DNA from: Chaetomium olivaceum
Taxonomy: Eukaryota; Ascomycota; Sordariomycetes; Sordariales; Chaetomiaceae
Length of the DNA: 64,000 bases
Assembly: GCA_039881045.1 (NCBI GenBank)
Contig: JAYWVB010000030.1
Location: 186,001 to 250,000, forward strand
Direction of reading: 5' to 3'
The translations under genes were made by a program, and so were the position numbers. Under the pieces are notes generated by a model. That model was given only the letters and a program-made list of their open reading frames with translations. It made no database searches and had not been told where the DNA came from. Shown here piece after piece: positions 1 through 11,505 of the stretch (its first letter is position 1; every line of letters starts with the position of its first letter).

Positions 1-152
1 CGAACCTTGGGTCGAACCCCACCTGAGCGACTTGCCAATCCCGCACAAATCGCGCTGGTCACGGCCACGGTCGAGCACTTCCCGTCGCCGACATCAACCA
101 CAAAACGCTGTCGTTCTCTCCCGTGGAAGATGACGCCCCAGCCTCCGTCGCA

Positions 153-2283
153 ATGGCCTCACAACCAAGAATTCTGATGGCGTCAAGCCTGAACCGGGCC
201 AAAGCTACCCAATTCCTCCGGCCGCGAGGCCCATTCGCTTCGCTCTACCGACAACCATGGACACCCCGACGAGGTGCGCTAAACGCGACCGCTGGTTCTT
301 ATCTACGAGCTATCTTCCATACAACTACGCTACGTAGTTATGGTCCGAGAACGCCAAATGTCGAACCGAGCCAGCCCCCCACCGGGCCGAAGGCGACCCT
401 CTCGCAACCGCAAGACCCCCTCGCGACAATAGATAAGAGCGCGCAGGAGCAGCGCAAGGCGGACTGGGCCATTATGAAGAGATGTCGCGATACCTGTGGC
501 CGAAGGACAGTTGGGGGGACAAGTCACGCGTGCTGCTGGCCGTGGGGTTGCTGGTGGGCGGCAAGGTGCTCAACGTGCAGGTGCCCTTCTTCTTCCGCGA
601 GATTGTCGACTCGCTTAATGTCGACATTGCCGCGACGGGGGGTACGGTGGCTACCGTGGCGGGGACCATGATTTTTGCGTATGGTGCCTCCAGGATAGGG
701 GCCGTCGTGTCGCAGGAGCTGCGGAACGCCGTCTTCTCTCCGTTGCGCAAAAGGCGATTCGACGTGTGGCTACCAGGACGTTTGGCCACCTCCTGAACCT
801 TGATCTGAACTTCCACCTTTCCAAGCAAACCGGTGGCTTGACCCGTGCTATCGACCGTGGTACCAAGGGCATTAGTTTCCTGTTGACCAGCATGGTGTTC
901 CACATTGTGCCAACAGCACTAGAGATCAGCATGGTCTGTGGTATCTTGACGTATCAGTTTGGATGGGAATTCGCTGCCGTCACGGCACTCACCATGAGTG
1001 CATACACAGCCTTTACCATCTGGACAACTGCGTGGCGGACGAAATTCCGCCGCCAGGCCAACGCGGCTGACAACAAGGCGTCTACCGTTGCCGTGGACTC
1101 GCTCATCAACTACGAAGCCGTCAAGTACTTCAACAACGAAAAGTACGAGATCGGCCGCTACGACAAGGCCCTTCACCAATACGAGAAGAGCTCCATCAAG
1201 GTCGCCACGTCGCTGGCGTTCCTAAACAGTGGCCAAAACATCATCTTCTCGTCGGCGCTCACCATTATGATGTGGCTCGGTGCTAAAGGCATCGTCGGGG
1301 GTTCCCTCTCAGTCGGCGATTTGGTCCTCATCAATCAGCTCGTCTTCCAGCTCTCGGTCCCGCTGAACTTCCTCGGGTCGGTCTACCGCGAGCTGCGCCA
1401 GTCTCTCCTCGACATGGAAACCCTCTTCAACCTACAGAAGGTCAACGTCTCGATCAAGGAGAAGCCCAATGCGGCCTCCCTCGTCTTACCCAAGGGCGGT
1501 GAGATTCGTTTTGACAACGTTTCTTTCGGATACTACCCTGACCGGCCCATTCTCAACAACCTCTCCGTGACCATCCCGGCAGGCAAGAAAGTGGCCGTGG
1601 TCGGGCCGTCGGGCTGCGGTAAATCCACCTTGCTCCGCCTCCTCTTCCGCTCTTACGACCCCCAGTCCGGGCGCATTTTTATCGATGACCAAGATATCCG
1701 CGATGTCTCGCTTGATTCGCTGCGCCGCTCCATCGGCGTCGTCCCGCAGGACACCCCGCTGTTCAACGACACGGTCGAGCTCAACATCCGCTACGGCAAC
1801 CTCGACGCGTCTCCCGAGAGGGTGCTGGAGGCTGCCCGCCGCGCACACATTCACGATAAGATCGAGTCGTGGCCGCACGGATACCAGACCAAGGTCGGCG
1901 AGCGCGGCCTGATGATCTCCGGCGGCGAGAAGCAGCGCCTGGCCGTGTCGCGGCTCATTCTTAAGGACCCGCCGCTGCTTTTCTTTGACGAGGCCACCAG
2001 TGCGCTGGATACCCACACCGAGCAGGCGCTGATGTCGAACATCAACGAGGTGTTGAAGGAGAAGCAGCGGACTAGTGTCTTTGTGGCGCATCGGCTACGA
2101 ACCATCTACGATGCGGATGTGATTATTGTCCTGAAGGAAGGGCGGGTGGTGGAGATGGGCAGCCATCGGGAACTGATGGAGGGCAATGGCCTGTATGCGG
2201 AGCTTTGGATGGCCCAGGAGACGTCGATGCATGATCAAAGCGTGGGGCGGGCGGAAGGAGGTGCCGGGGGTGGGTACCAGTAA
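153..2283 (+). CDS. atm1: Mitochondrial ABC transporter Atm1 (two apparent 1-nt frameshifts)
   Basis: Half-size ABC exporter of the mitochondrial inner membrane that exports a glutathione/sulfur compound needed for cytosolic Fe-S cluster assembly. The order is a basic mitochondrial presequence, the transmembrane domain (ELRNAVF, LNLDLNFHLSKQTGGL, RAIDRGTKGI are typical of Atm1) and the nucleotide-binding domain. That domain has Walker A GPSGCGKST (1603-1629), signature ISGGEKQRL, Walker B LLFFDEATSALD and the H-loop VAHRL. The first ATG in frame is 153; 177 is an alternative. The reading frame changes near 480 (AAG-AG-ATG) and near 740 (TTCTCTCCGTTGCG). Each time exactly one base is missing and homology continues without a gap, so neither is an intron. 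Corrected length is about 710 aa, normal for the family. Because atm1 is normally essential, sequencing error is the likelier explanation. Family assignment is very secure. Confidence 0.93.
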
Positions 2284-3259
2284 AATAAGGCCTTTGCGCG
2301 GACATCGCGTGAGGAGACGGATAGACAGGGTCATTTTTATGCTGTAGACGAGACAGTCACAGCTTGTATACCTTCCACTTTTAGGCATAACAGATAACAT
2401 ATCACCTCAATTACTGGCCATTACTCCTGCCGGATGCTCTTGCACCAAAGCCAGGGGCTACCGACAGCGATCTCGATATCTAACCTACACCTACAACACT
2501 CACGACAAATCGGGAAAACCCAACGCCTCGCCTCATGTCTTTCCGTGAAATGGGAGCAACCGTCAAATCACCTGGGGCGCCGTCAAGCCCACCCGGTTTC
2601 CTCGTTCCTCATCGCAGATCCCCCCCTAGGTAAGATAGCAACGTTGAACCCAGGCGGTTAAGCCGCAAAGAGCTCGTCACGCGCACAACACAAGGCCACT
2701 ACGCTTCGTTTACTACGGCGCTCCCTGTGGGAATGATCCTATTAGGCTCGAATTATGTCATGCAACGGCCGATTTGTTCAAGATCTGCAAGATTGGGGGC
2801 CAAAGGATTCTGCAGAGTCATCTCAAGCCACTGGGCTCTCGCGCCGACCAAGAAATGCACAAAGTCGGAGTCAATACATACACCAAAAAGCCTTCCCACA
2901 GGGGTCAGACGCCGAGGCTTTCTTTCCCGACTACGTGTACTACCATACCGACTGCCATACCACCCGCCATAGCCAGTCTGATAAGTGGCTTAAAGTCTCT
3001 CAGACTTGATAATAGCCGACACACAAGCCGCGAATGGTATCGATGCAGGTACAACACAGCCACGTTGGGCATCAGATTGAGGGGGGGATAATCATCGACG
3101 CCAAGGTTTGGCATTGCGGAGGGCAACCCACGCCTGGTAAAGGATAACGAGTCTCCTGAGAATGCCTGTGACCATATAAACACCCCGCGCCGATGCTTAC
3201 ACTTGGATAAGCCAACCGATCCGGTTATGACTTCTTCCGAGGCAACATCAACAGTCTGA
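2284..3259. other. Intergenic region with S41 protease promoter
   Basis: No convincing gene. Overlapping short open frames at 2727-3091 have no recognisable motifs and no splice logic. A TATA-like TATAAA at 3175-3180 lies 80 bp upstream of the protease start codon and is a plausible core promoter. Confidence 0.5.
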
Positions 3260-5609
3260 ATGAAAACCACAGTTATGCATCTGAAAGCTCTTGCAGCCGC
3301 AACCGCGGTGCTACCTGTTTGTTTTGGAGTTCCCCTAGACTCCCGTCACGACGAAATCCGACATGGCGGGGAACCGTGCAAGCAGGTTCGTGACCACGTC
3401 GCCAAGTGGATGTCGGAAAACAACATTGGTAGGTCACTCTCATGAAGCCGACAACAAATTCCAGCCTAATACGAAACAGTGCCGAAGAACTATAACCAAT
3501 TTGAACAGGCTATCCTTCCGACAGCGCCTGCCGCAACGATTTTACCATCTGTCGCCTTTGCATGCCTCAAGTCTGTCCCATTATACAAGGATACGGCACT
3601 AGGACAGCTAGACTTTCTCCGACCACTGTTTGAGTGGCAAAGCACTCTCGATGACCTTCGCGACCCCCCTGAAGGATACCTCTCCGAAGGCGTCGATCTT
3701 ATCGGGGGGCTTGACGACATTGCAGCCAAGCTAAAGAAGGCCCGGGGAGGCTACGAGAATGAGTTTGAGTTCTTGGCCGACCTGTATACCTTGACCTCGG
3801 TCCGGCCCCGAGATTTCCATTTCGGATACACCAGTTCGATTTTCGATCTCTTTAGCTTTCCCAGAGCGGCTCGCTTTGTGTCAATTTCTGAGGATGGCTT
3901 CTCAGCGCCCAAGATCTATCTGCATGGTATGTCCTCCAGATACAAGCTAGCGTACCTCGACATTACATTGGCTAATCCTTCCTCTAGCCGATCTTAATCA
4001 TGCCGAGCGCGGGTACACCCCATCGCCGGTCTCAACAATCGACGGCATCCCAGCTTTGGAGTTCTTACAAAAGGAGTCAGCGAAGAATGGGCGGTGTCAC
4101 GATCCTGACGCTCGCTTCAATGGCCAGTTCCCGAGTGTCGCCAACAACGCAGCTCTGGCCTACACACCACCGGAGCCGGCCGCCCTGGACCTCCGCGATA
4201 CGACAACAGTGCAGTGCCAGAATGGTACGAAGTTCGAGTTCAGCAACTCCGCCTTTGTCCGGGGCAACTTCACCAAGATCACGACCGGGATTGACCTATA
4301 CAACGAGTTTGGCCGGGGCAATGGCACTGGACCACGGAACGTTGGATTCGAGAATTATGTATTGCTCGCGAAGAATTACACCAGCCACTTCGCGGGTTAC
4401 CCTGAGGCTATCAATTCCACGAAGAACGGAAACGTGGCATGCTTTCTCCCAGACAAGCCCGAGTTCTCCGACGTTGCCGTGCTCACCGTCAACAGCTTCC
4501 AGGGCATCCTCGGCCCAGACATACTCTCCACACCGACCAGCGTTTACTTCCAAGAGTTATTCAACGTCACCATCGACTTCATCCGCGCCGCCAAAGCCGC
4601 CAACCGCACCAAGCTGATCCTCGACGTCCAAGGCAACAGCGGTGGCCTCATCTACAACCTCGCCACCCTCTATTTCGCCCTCTTCCCCAGCACTGGCACC
4701 CACGCCACCCTCCCGCAACTCTCCCAAGCTCGCGCCCACCCCCAACTTGCCTGGATGGGCGCCCACCTCTGGAACACCACCACCTCACCCACCACTGGCG
4801 TCTGGCCGCTCGACGACTTCATCCGGCCCGACCACCAACCCTGGACCTCCTTTGCCGACCTCTACGGCCCCCACCCTGTCCCACATGGCGAATACACCTC
4901 CCCCTCCCTCTTCAACGTGACCGATTACTACCGCTCGTTCGTCGCCCACGAGGACCCCCGCACCGCCAATGCCTCGCGCTACGCCGTGCCCTGGACCGAG
5001 CCTCCCTTCGCGCCCGAGGATATCCTCATCGTCAGCGACGGGCAGTGCGGGTCGGCGTGTGCGATGTTTGTGTCCATGCTGGTGCATGCGCATGGGGTTC
5101 GGACCGTCGCGATGGGCGGTCGGGGGCTGATGGCGCCAATGCAGGCGGTGGGGCAGACCAAGGGCGGGCCGGTGCTGAATTTTGGGAGAATGCCCGTTGT
5201 GGATCGCGAGGCGGTGCCGGAGGGGTTGGAGATTCCGCCGCCGGCGGAAGGGTTTGAGCCGCCGTTGAGGGTGCCTACGCTCAAGGGGTTGAAGGGCTTC
5301 GGGTGGGGGTCGACGGTGCTGTTTAATGTGGTGAATATGTTTCCGTGGGGGGAGAAGACGGAGGGGGCGGTGCCGTTGCAGATGCGGTATGAGGCGGCGA
5401 ATTGCAAGCTGTTTTTTACGTGGGAGATGGCGAGGGATATTACGGCTGTCTGGAGAGCTGCTGCTGCCGCGGCGTGGCGGGGCGGGAAGTGTGTACCTGG
5501 GTCGACTACTAACGCCGATGGGACTATGGGGGGGATACCTAGGTATACTGAGAAGGTCGTTGATCAATACGGATTGGGAGATGGTCCGGGTGCCTTGAGG
5601 CCTAAATAG
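3260..5609 (+). CDS. Secreted S41 (tail-specific/CPAF-like) serine protease family protein
   Basis: Three exons: 3260-3428, 3480-3926 and 3988-5609, joined by GT-AG introns of 51 and 61 nt with CTAAT-type branch points, giving 745 aa. The N-terminus (MKTTVMHLKALAAATAVLPV) is a signal peptide, and many N-x-S/T sites fit a secreted glycoprotein. The C-terminal half has the S41 core: KLILDVQGNSGG (strand and glycine turn) and IVSDGQCGSACAMF, where the serine in GSAC is the likely nucleophile. The fold is that of CtpA/tail-specific proteases, in the fungal group often labelled CPAF-like with a PDZ-like middle. The family is well supported; substrate and activity are not known. The gene has no visible link to its neighbours. 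Confidence 0.82.
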
Positions 5610-6226
5610 AGCGGACCAGGCAACCCAGGGAATATGGGGTCCGTGGCCTAGAATGCGGATATGCGTGTAGATATTAATGGAGCAAGAAAGCCCTGTGGCT
5701 TCGTCTCAGTGTATAGATACAAGCTGCTTTGGTACCTTTTCCTGGAACTTAAAAACGATGTATATTACCTACCTTAAAGGATGGATAGCACCAAGATGAA
5801 CTAGGCATATACCTATTAAGGAGATTGACAAGAGCTCATACTCTACGCACGTGGACCATATCGATCCCCGAAAGGAACATCCCTTTATGACGCTACCTCC
5901 ATGCACGTATAAATCTCTTAGGACCAGTCAAAACGCAGCCTCCACCTCTGTCCAGGTCCTAAGAATCATTGGCACTTCAGGCAGCAGGCACGTTGGGAGT
6001 CAACTCATCTTTAAATACCTATCTATGTCCTACCATCAATCCCGAATAGTATGTACGAATAGTACAGGTTGCCTCGCGGTTCGTTGGCTGGACCGAAGAG
6101 AAGCGGGTTGCTACGAGTAGTTACAGTATATCTTATCAGTTTATCTCGCAGCGGTAATCTACAATCTTATCAGTTGGTGGGGCACTGCGTAGTACCGAAG
6201 GTAGGGAGGTTATTGCCTTCCAAGTC
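5610..6226. other. Intergenic, no gene seen
   Basis: AT-richer sequence between the protease stop codon and the left end of the hAT element. Short open frames here lack motifs. The last ten bases include the candidate target-site copy CTTCCAAG (6217-6224). Confidence 0.5.
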
Positions 6227-6247
6227 CAGCGCTCCCAACAATCCAAT
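6227..6247 (+). repeat. Left terminal inverted repeat of hAT element
   Basis: Starts CAGCGCTCCCAA and pairs with 9272-9292 at 20 of 21 positions; the one difference is C versus T at the 13th base. Confidence 0.85.
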
Positions 6248-6433
6248 CAATCCAATTCCCGTTTCATGATTGGGTTGAATTGGGATCTTGCGGAAAGATT
6301 GATTGATTGACGCCCCGGAATTGAATTGAATTGGTGAATTGCAATCTACATCACATGACTTCGGTGGCACTCCCTTATCTCCCTTAGCTCCTAAGATAAC
6401 CATGCCCTTGATAACAAACCCGCTACTAAAGAG

Positions 6434-8936
6434 TCAAGCATTTCCATTCCGCAGCCAATTTTTCAGGCATTGAATCTTGGATATCGTATCATCCTGTACA
6501 GAATGCCTCTGCATCCCCACCGCCAGTTTGGCGAGGCTGAACGTCCTCTCGCACTCTGTTGACATGGCTGGAAGTGAGAGCATGTCGAACGCCATCTTCG
6601 ACAACCTAGGAAATCGCTCCCGGTTACTCAACCACCACTGTAATGGCTCTTCCACCGGCCTAACAGGTTCGCCAAGGTAAGCTGCTACCTCATCCAGTCC
6701 GTGGATAGCTTCGGGAGGATCGTAAAAGTCATCTCCATAGAGGTAGTATGGCCCCCGGCGCTCAGGGCTTAAACGATCTTGTGCCTCGTCTGGGTATTCC
6801 TCTTCAAAGAACTCTTTGAACTCTCCAATGATCGACTCCGCCTTTCCTCGCTCGTTGACGAAGAATCGTTGTATCCACCTTGCTCTGCAACCGGGGAGCA
6901 GTATCATAGCTGCCCAATAAGCTGGAGATGTCTCCATCAAATTCACATACTTCCTGAGCTTCTGAATCGCAAGGCTGAGGCTTGTTTGGATTGTGTTGAA
7001 GCCCCCACGGCCAAGGTCTTCGATCACTGGATCTCCCAGCTCAATTTGAGGAGTGTCAGCTGTACTAGGATATCTGGTTCTGAGGTTTGGAAGATCAACC
7101 TCGTAACCTTCAAACCGCCGTGGCAACTGCGGGGCTCGTTGTGGTCTGCTGGGTTGTGATGGCGGTGATGGAGACTTTTCCCGAGGCGGTGACTCGACGG
7201 GGAGGAGCTCCGAGCTGGCGAACTGCACTTTCTCGAATGCCATGGAGTATTGCTGGCTTAACTTTTCAAGGTCTCTGAGTAGCGTATAGGCGTGCGCGAT
7301 AACCTCGGCAAAATTAGGCTCCCTGCCCTCAAACTTTTTCGTGATGATCTTGAAAGGTTCAAGAATGGCTAAGACCTCCGTCAAAACTGCCCAGTCTGAG
7401 GTTGTAAGCAGCATCTCCTTGTTGAGTCGCTTCTGGGAATCCTTGTCCCGGGACCAACGGACTGAAAACACCTCCAACGGGTCCTTCAAAACCATAGCCC
7501 GCTCAATCATGAAGTAAACAGAATTCCAGCGGGTATCATTGTCGGCTCTAGGATGAAGTTTAGCGGTGTTGGGGTCGAGGAGGATAGAACCGAACTCTTC
7601 CCGCTCTTCCTCAGTCAATTGGCCCTTGGCAATCTCAAAAAACTCTCGCGGCGCTGAGGACTGCGGCGGATAAAATGAACAAGGTAGTGGAGCTTTCCAA
7701 TGGGACCTGCTTCCCGCCATTGCTTCAGAAGCTCCTCCTCTTGCTTAGTGTCAAGGCGAGCTTGAGAGCTCTCATCAAACGATCGGAGGATGCGCTTGTT
7801 GCCTCCTTCAAGGAAAGCCTTGGCAACGAGATTCAGAATGTGGCCAAAGCAGCGGAGTCGGCGCTTCCTCTTCAGCTTCGCGATTTCAACAGCGGCGACC
7901 TCGGAGTTAAAGTGTCGTAGTACAGCGGAGATGCAGCCATCATTTGAGTCCACGTTGTCAGACTGGAAATAACCCAATTGCTGGGCCAGGCCGAAGCGCT
8001 CGATAACCTCAATCAGTCCTTGGCCAGGTTATCACCGCTGTGACTCCCCGTAATCCTTTGAAGCGCCAGAAGGTGCGTTTGCAATGTCCCAGAGTCGTCA
8101 AGAGAGTGTCCAACTACCGCCATTAGGGCGACAGAGTTGGTCGAGGTCCACAGGTCGAATGAGAGGTGTTTCTTGAAGGCCGGGGATGATGCAAAAGTCT
8201 GCTTGATCAAAGCAAATTGCTGGTCGTAGAGATCGTCTAACCATCTCCTTATGGTCGACCCAGACTCCGGTAATAAAATAGCAGCCTTCTCGGTGTTCAA
8301 CTGCATCAACAAACTCCGGAAATGGGGGTTCTGAACGACCGAAAAGGGTAGGTTTGCATCGACGATCCAGTTGAGCATCGTATCCCGAAACATTTCTGAT
8401 GTACTCTTCAACACAGGAGTTCGAAGTACATGGCTAGTCGAAGCAGAAGGCCGCAACCAAGCCAACCGCATGCGTTTGCTTGGACCCTCAACACTACCGC
8501 CGCCCTCTTCAGCAATAGAAGCTGTCTCGGTAATCCTGTGGGACTTCTTCAAGTGTTGAGCAGCAGCGCTCGTAGCCTGGGAGTTGAAGATGCTGGAGCA
8601 AAGCTCGCAACACCAGAAAGAGCCATCAGACTTGTCTCCTTGTAATCGCGTGAGCCAGATTCCGTGTTTCCCAATCCACGAGGTGCGTTTTTTCTTAGAT
8701 AACCATTCCTCTAGAATATATTTCTTCCCTCTCTGAGAAATCGTTGGAAGGTCATCGACAGCGTGGGGCAGTTGTTCTAGGGAGATCTTTGCTGCATCGC
8801 GAGCTTGATCAGCAAGGCTGCGGGTTTGGCGGAGGCGAGAGAGGGCGCTGTTTCCGGCAGTGGAAGCGGTCGATAGGAGGGTCGGGGCATCGCTGGAAAC
8901 TGAAGCTGTATCCGAGGGATCAGCGAAGTCAGCCAT
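6434..8936 (-). CDS. hAT transposase with BED zinc finger (two apparent 1-nt frameshifts)
   Basis: Transposase of the surrounding hAT element. It starts at the ATG at 8936. The N-terminal BED-type finger has CELC followed by HLKKSH. The middle carries hAT-type RNase H-like core segments such as LSFDLWTSTN, YFQSDNVDSNDG and HILNLVAKAF, then NDTRWNSVYFMIERA. The C-terminal dimerisation block contains QWWLSNRERFPRLSKMAFDM and PAMSTECERTFSLAK. Three frame segments (8936-8013, about 8016-7645 and about 7648-6434) join only if one base is added near 8018 and one near 7645. Corrected length is about 834 aa, normal for an intact transposase. The same kind of indel occurs in host genes here, so this copy may be intact in the organism. 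It could equally be a dead copy; resequencing would decide. Confidence 0.85.
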
Positions 8937-9271
8937 GGCGGCAGGTCAGGGCCACTGGCGGCAACAGTACTGGCCTGGTACAATCGGTTGGTGAGCTGGT
9001 AACGCAACGCCAACAAAGAGAACCATCGCGATAATTACTTAGTGGATAACGCGTCTCGAACCGAAGGCCCACAGCGCGTTTAACAAGGGCTACCCCGGGG
9101 CCCGCCAGCCATTCAGGTGGGTTTTGGGGGCGGTCCAAAAAAGGCAAAAAACCAGGGGCATGATTGTCAATTCGTCAATCAATCAGCGGTCTCGGATTGG
9201 ATTAAATTGGGCCCGAAAAGTCCGTGATTGATTTGGATTGGGTTGATTGGATTGGAAGATTGCCAAGAAAA

Positions 9272-9292
9272 ATTGGATTATTGGGAGCGCTG
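9272..9292 (-). repeat. Right terminal inverted repeat of hAT element
   Basis: The reverse complement starts CAGCGCTCCCAA. CTTCCAAC follows directly and resembles the CTTCCAAG beside the left end. Confidence 0.85.
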
Positions 9293-9415
9293 CTTCCAAC
9301 TCCTCGTGGCAACAACTATGACCCACCCTGGCTGTTTCCTCGGCCCAGCAAGGTGCGCCGACTCTCAATCAGTTCTCATCAATACGGACTCAACAGTAAG
9401 GACCATATCGAAATC

Positions 9416-10393
9416 ATGCCTCGAGGATACTATCTCGGGCAGGGTCTCATCCCTCTTGGCTACCACAGCAGCGACGATGACGAGGGCCCGTGTGAACTTC
9501 CGACGGCCGCGTGGTTTGCGGTCCGCACGGCTTGGTGGTTTGCGGCAGGTGCTGCGTCGACTACAGCTTCATGGACGATGTTCTGAGCAACGAGGGCACC
9601 AGCGATGACGAAGAAGAGGAGGACAACGAGGATAGCGGTGGGATTGGGGCAGAGCCTGAATTTACTCACGACCTTCTGGGCCCTCCACTGCGGAAGGGCA
9701 CTGGCCGATCTTGGCCCTCAAAGTTCATCCCGTCTTCAACCACGGACACACCCGCCGAGTTGTTCTCTGGTCGCAGGCAACATATACGTGCCACGAGGTC
9801 CGTTTTGGCTCCCCCGCTCTCTCCAGGGCAATAGCTTACCTGTGCGTCTCATTCTTGTCAGATACACCCATCGAGACGATGCCAGTACTGTTCTAATCCG
9901 CACAGACGGTGCTTGTCTCAACAACGGCCAGGCCAACCCCAGGGCCGGCTGGGCTTTCTGGCATGGGGTTAGCGACAACGGCACTCAGCTCATTGCCAGC
10001 GCCTGCCTCGAGGCCAAGGGTCCTTTTGGTGCCGCCGCCGCTCAGACTAGCAATCGCGCCGAGCTCCGTGCCGTGATTGCTGCGCTGCGCTTCCGACATT
10101 GGCCTGGCGAAGGGTTCAGGACCTTTGTCGTCGCTACCGATTCCGAATATGTGGTCGAAGGCGCGACCAAGTGGGTCAAGAGGTGGATGAAGAATGGTTG
10201 GAAGACCAGCGCCGGCGCCGACGTCAAGAACAAGGACTTGTGGGAGGCGCTGCTGGGGGACATTGAGCGGGCCTCGGACGACGGCTTGGCCGTCCAGTTC
10301 TGGAGGATCCCGCGCGAGTGGAACACTGTGGCGGATGCAGCTGCGAAAAGCGCTGCTGCCGGGAAGCGGCGCCGAGCGAATGGACGGAGATGA
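9416..10393 (+). CDS. rnh1: Ribonuclease H1-type protein (one apparent 1-nt frameshift)
   Basis: Endoribonuclease that cleaves the RNA strand of RNA-DNA hybrids. The start MPRGYYLGQGLIPLGY at 9416 is followed by a cysteine-rich N-terminal segment (CGPHGLVVCGRCCVDY), an acidic stretch and the RNase H fold. Catalytic acidic residues are visible in TDGACLNNG, NRAELRAVIAAL, ATDSEYV and WNTVADAAAK. One GT-AG intron (9798-9861, 64 nt, donor GTCCGT, CTTAC branch site) joins the frames. A single base is missing at the CC at 9500-9501, where LP should be followed by DGRVVCGPHG; the corrected protein is about 304 aa. The hAT transposon ends 124 bp upstream and may affect expression. Confidence 0.88.
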
Positions 10394-11505
10394 TTGGAAT
10401 AAACGTTTGAACTGTGCCAACTCGAGGGGATGCGGGGTCCTGATTCCTTGTTGTGGTGGAGATGATACGACTTATTGGTCTCCGGATTGCGGGAATACGG
10501 GCAGATGCTCACGGCGACGGCGCTACGGGTCAGGTTGCCAGTTCTTAACTCCCGTGCAAACATCACAGGCGGGGGATAGAACACATATGAAGTCCTGGCC
10601 CCTAGAATGGTGGCGAGGGACACCCTGTATGCTAGCCCAACTTGCAATATATGCAAATTCCTGTTGGGCAGCACCAGAAGAACACCATCGGTAACACATT
10701 TGAGTATGCTTGTGCCATCCATATCCCCGACGGCAGCCCCGGCCACGGCACATGAGTTCCAGTCGGACCTCCGCTGCGAGCCGTGTAGCGTCACGTTCGA
10801 GACTTGGTCTGCGCTCCATGTCCACAAGTCCGAGGTGCATGGGCTGGATACGATGTCCGACCCATTGCCAGATGATCTTTGGGTGTGGTGCGTTGCTACC
10901 GTCGGTCCTCGGGGGCGCTGCAAAGAATGTCAGATTGGACCTACATAGCTTCCGTCGTGGCTAGCCCCTTGAGTGGCTGGATACATTGATAATTCCCAAG
11001 CCTTTCCCTTGGGTACTCGGTGGGTAATCGCTCAGGGCTTCTAGCGTGAATAACAGGGGACGAACCAATGTGCTCGGAACCCCCGAATCCAAAGCTAGCT
11101 CAACGCATCATACCCCCCTAATTGGCAGCTGGCCTGTCAAGGGACTCGAGACTAATTAACATGATCACATAGACCTCCTTTATTTCTCCAGCCAGTGACA
11201 TCATGTGCCCCTTCCGGACCGTTGCAAAGGGGCTGAGCCGGGTGAGCCAGCCCGGGGGCGAGCCTCGTTGTTTTTACATACTTGCGTAAGCAGGGGAGCC
11301 GTGTCCAGCACCTTAAAATGAACCGAGGCACTCGAGACCGATGGAGCTAGGAGTGCGGTAAAAAGGTGGGCCAAGTCTCAGCCGCACGCAATATCGTAGT
11401 GGTCTTTAAGGAGTCTCGGCCATATAACCCCTCCTGGGACCCATCATCGCGTTCTGACTGTATCCTATTTTCAACCTAGAACCCATATTTTCAAGAACAA
11501 CCATC
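10394..11505. other. Intergenic, one possible small zinc-finger ORF
   Basis: Apart from the weak C2H2 frame listed separately (10607-10948) nothing coding is seen. CATATAAC near 11420 could be the TATA element of the ZZ gene that begins at 11506. Confidence 0.4.
10607..10948 (+). CDS. Possible small C2H2 zinc-finger protein
   Basis: A 113-codon open frame. Residues LRCEPCSVTFETWSALHVHK continue into SEVH, which fits C-x2-C-x12-H-x4-H exactly, with the usual F and L spacing of a classical C2H2 finger. A second CxxC pair (CNIC) lies near the start and CKEC near the end. The true start may be the internal ATG at MLVPSISP. No intron signals or neighbours confirm it, so it may be a gene, a remnant or chance. 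Confidence 0.3.
   Translation: MVARDTLYASPTCNICKFLLGSTRRTPSVTHLSMLVPSISPTAAPATAHEFQSDLRCEPCSVTFETWSALHVHKSEVHGLDTMSDPLPDDLWVWCVATVGPRGRCKECQIGPT

Larger units (their letters stand above)
6227..9292 (-). mobile_element. hAT-superfamily DNA transposon, complete ends
   Basis: About 3.07 kb element bounded by inverted repeats. The left end reads CAGCGCTCCCAACAATCCAAT (6227-6247) and the right end is its reverse complement with one mismatch (9272-9292), so 20 of 21 positions match. Flanks carry CTTCCAAG (6217-6224, two bases short of the left end) and CTTCCAAC (9293-9300), a 7/8 match compatible with the 8-bp target duplication usual for hAT. Both subterminal regions are crowded with ATTGG/CCAAT-rich repeats, as is common at hAT ends. 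One transposase gene is carried on the minus strand. The right end lies 124 bp upstream of the RNase H1 start codon, so the insertion is in that gene's promoter region. Confidence 0.85.

Noticed and set aside
153..800. Introns as the explanation for frame changes in atm1
   Set aside because: Homology continues with no missing residues and only one base absent at each point; there is no room for a GT-AG intron.
2727..3091. Three overlapping plus-strand frames before the S41 protease
   Set aside because: All three frames are open at once, which is a chance absence of stops; no motif and they lie in the promoter region.
4785..5567. 260-codon minus-strand frame inside the S41 protease gene
   Set aside because: Arg/His/Pro-rich translation typical of the reverse strand of a GC-rich exon.
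10042..10923. 293-codon minus-strand open frame across RNase H1
   Set aside because: Antisense to the conserved RNase H domain, no motifs; shadow frame.
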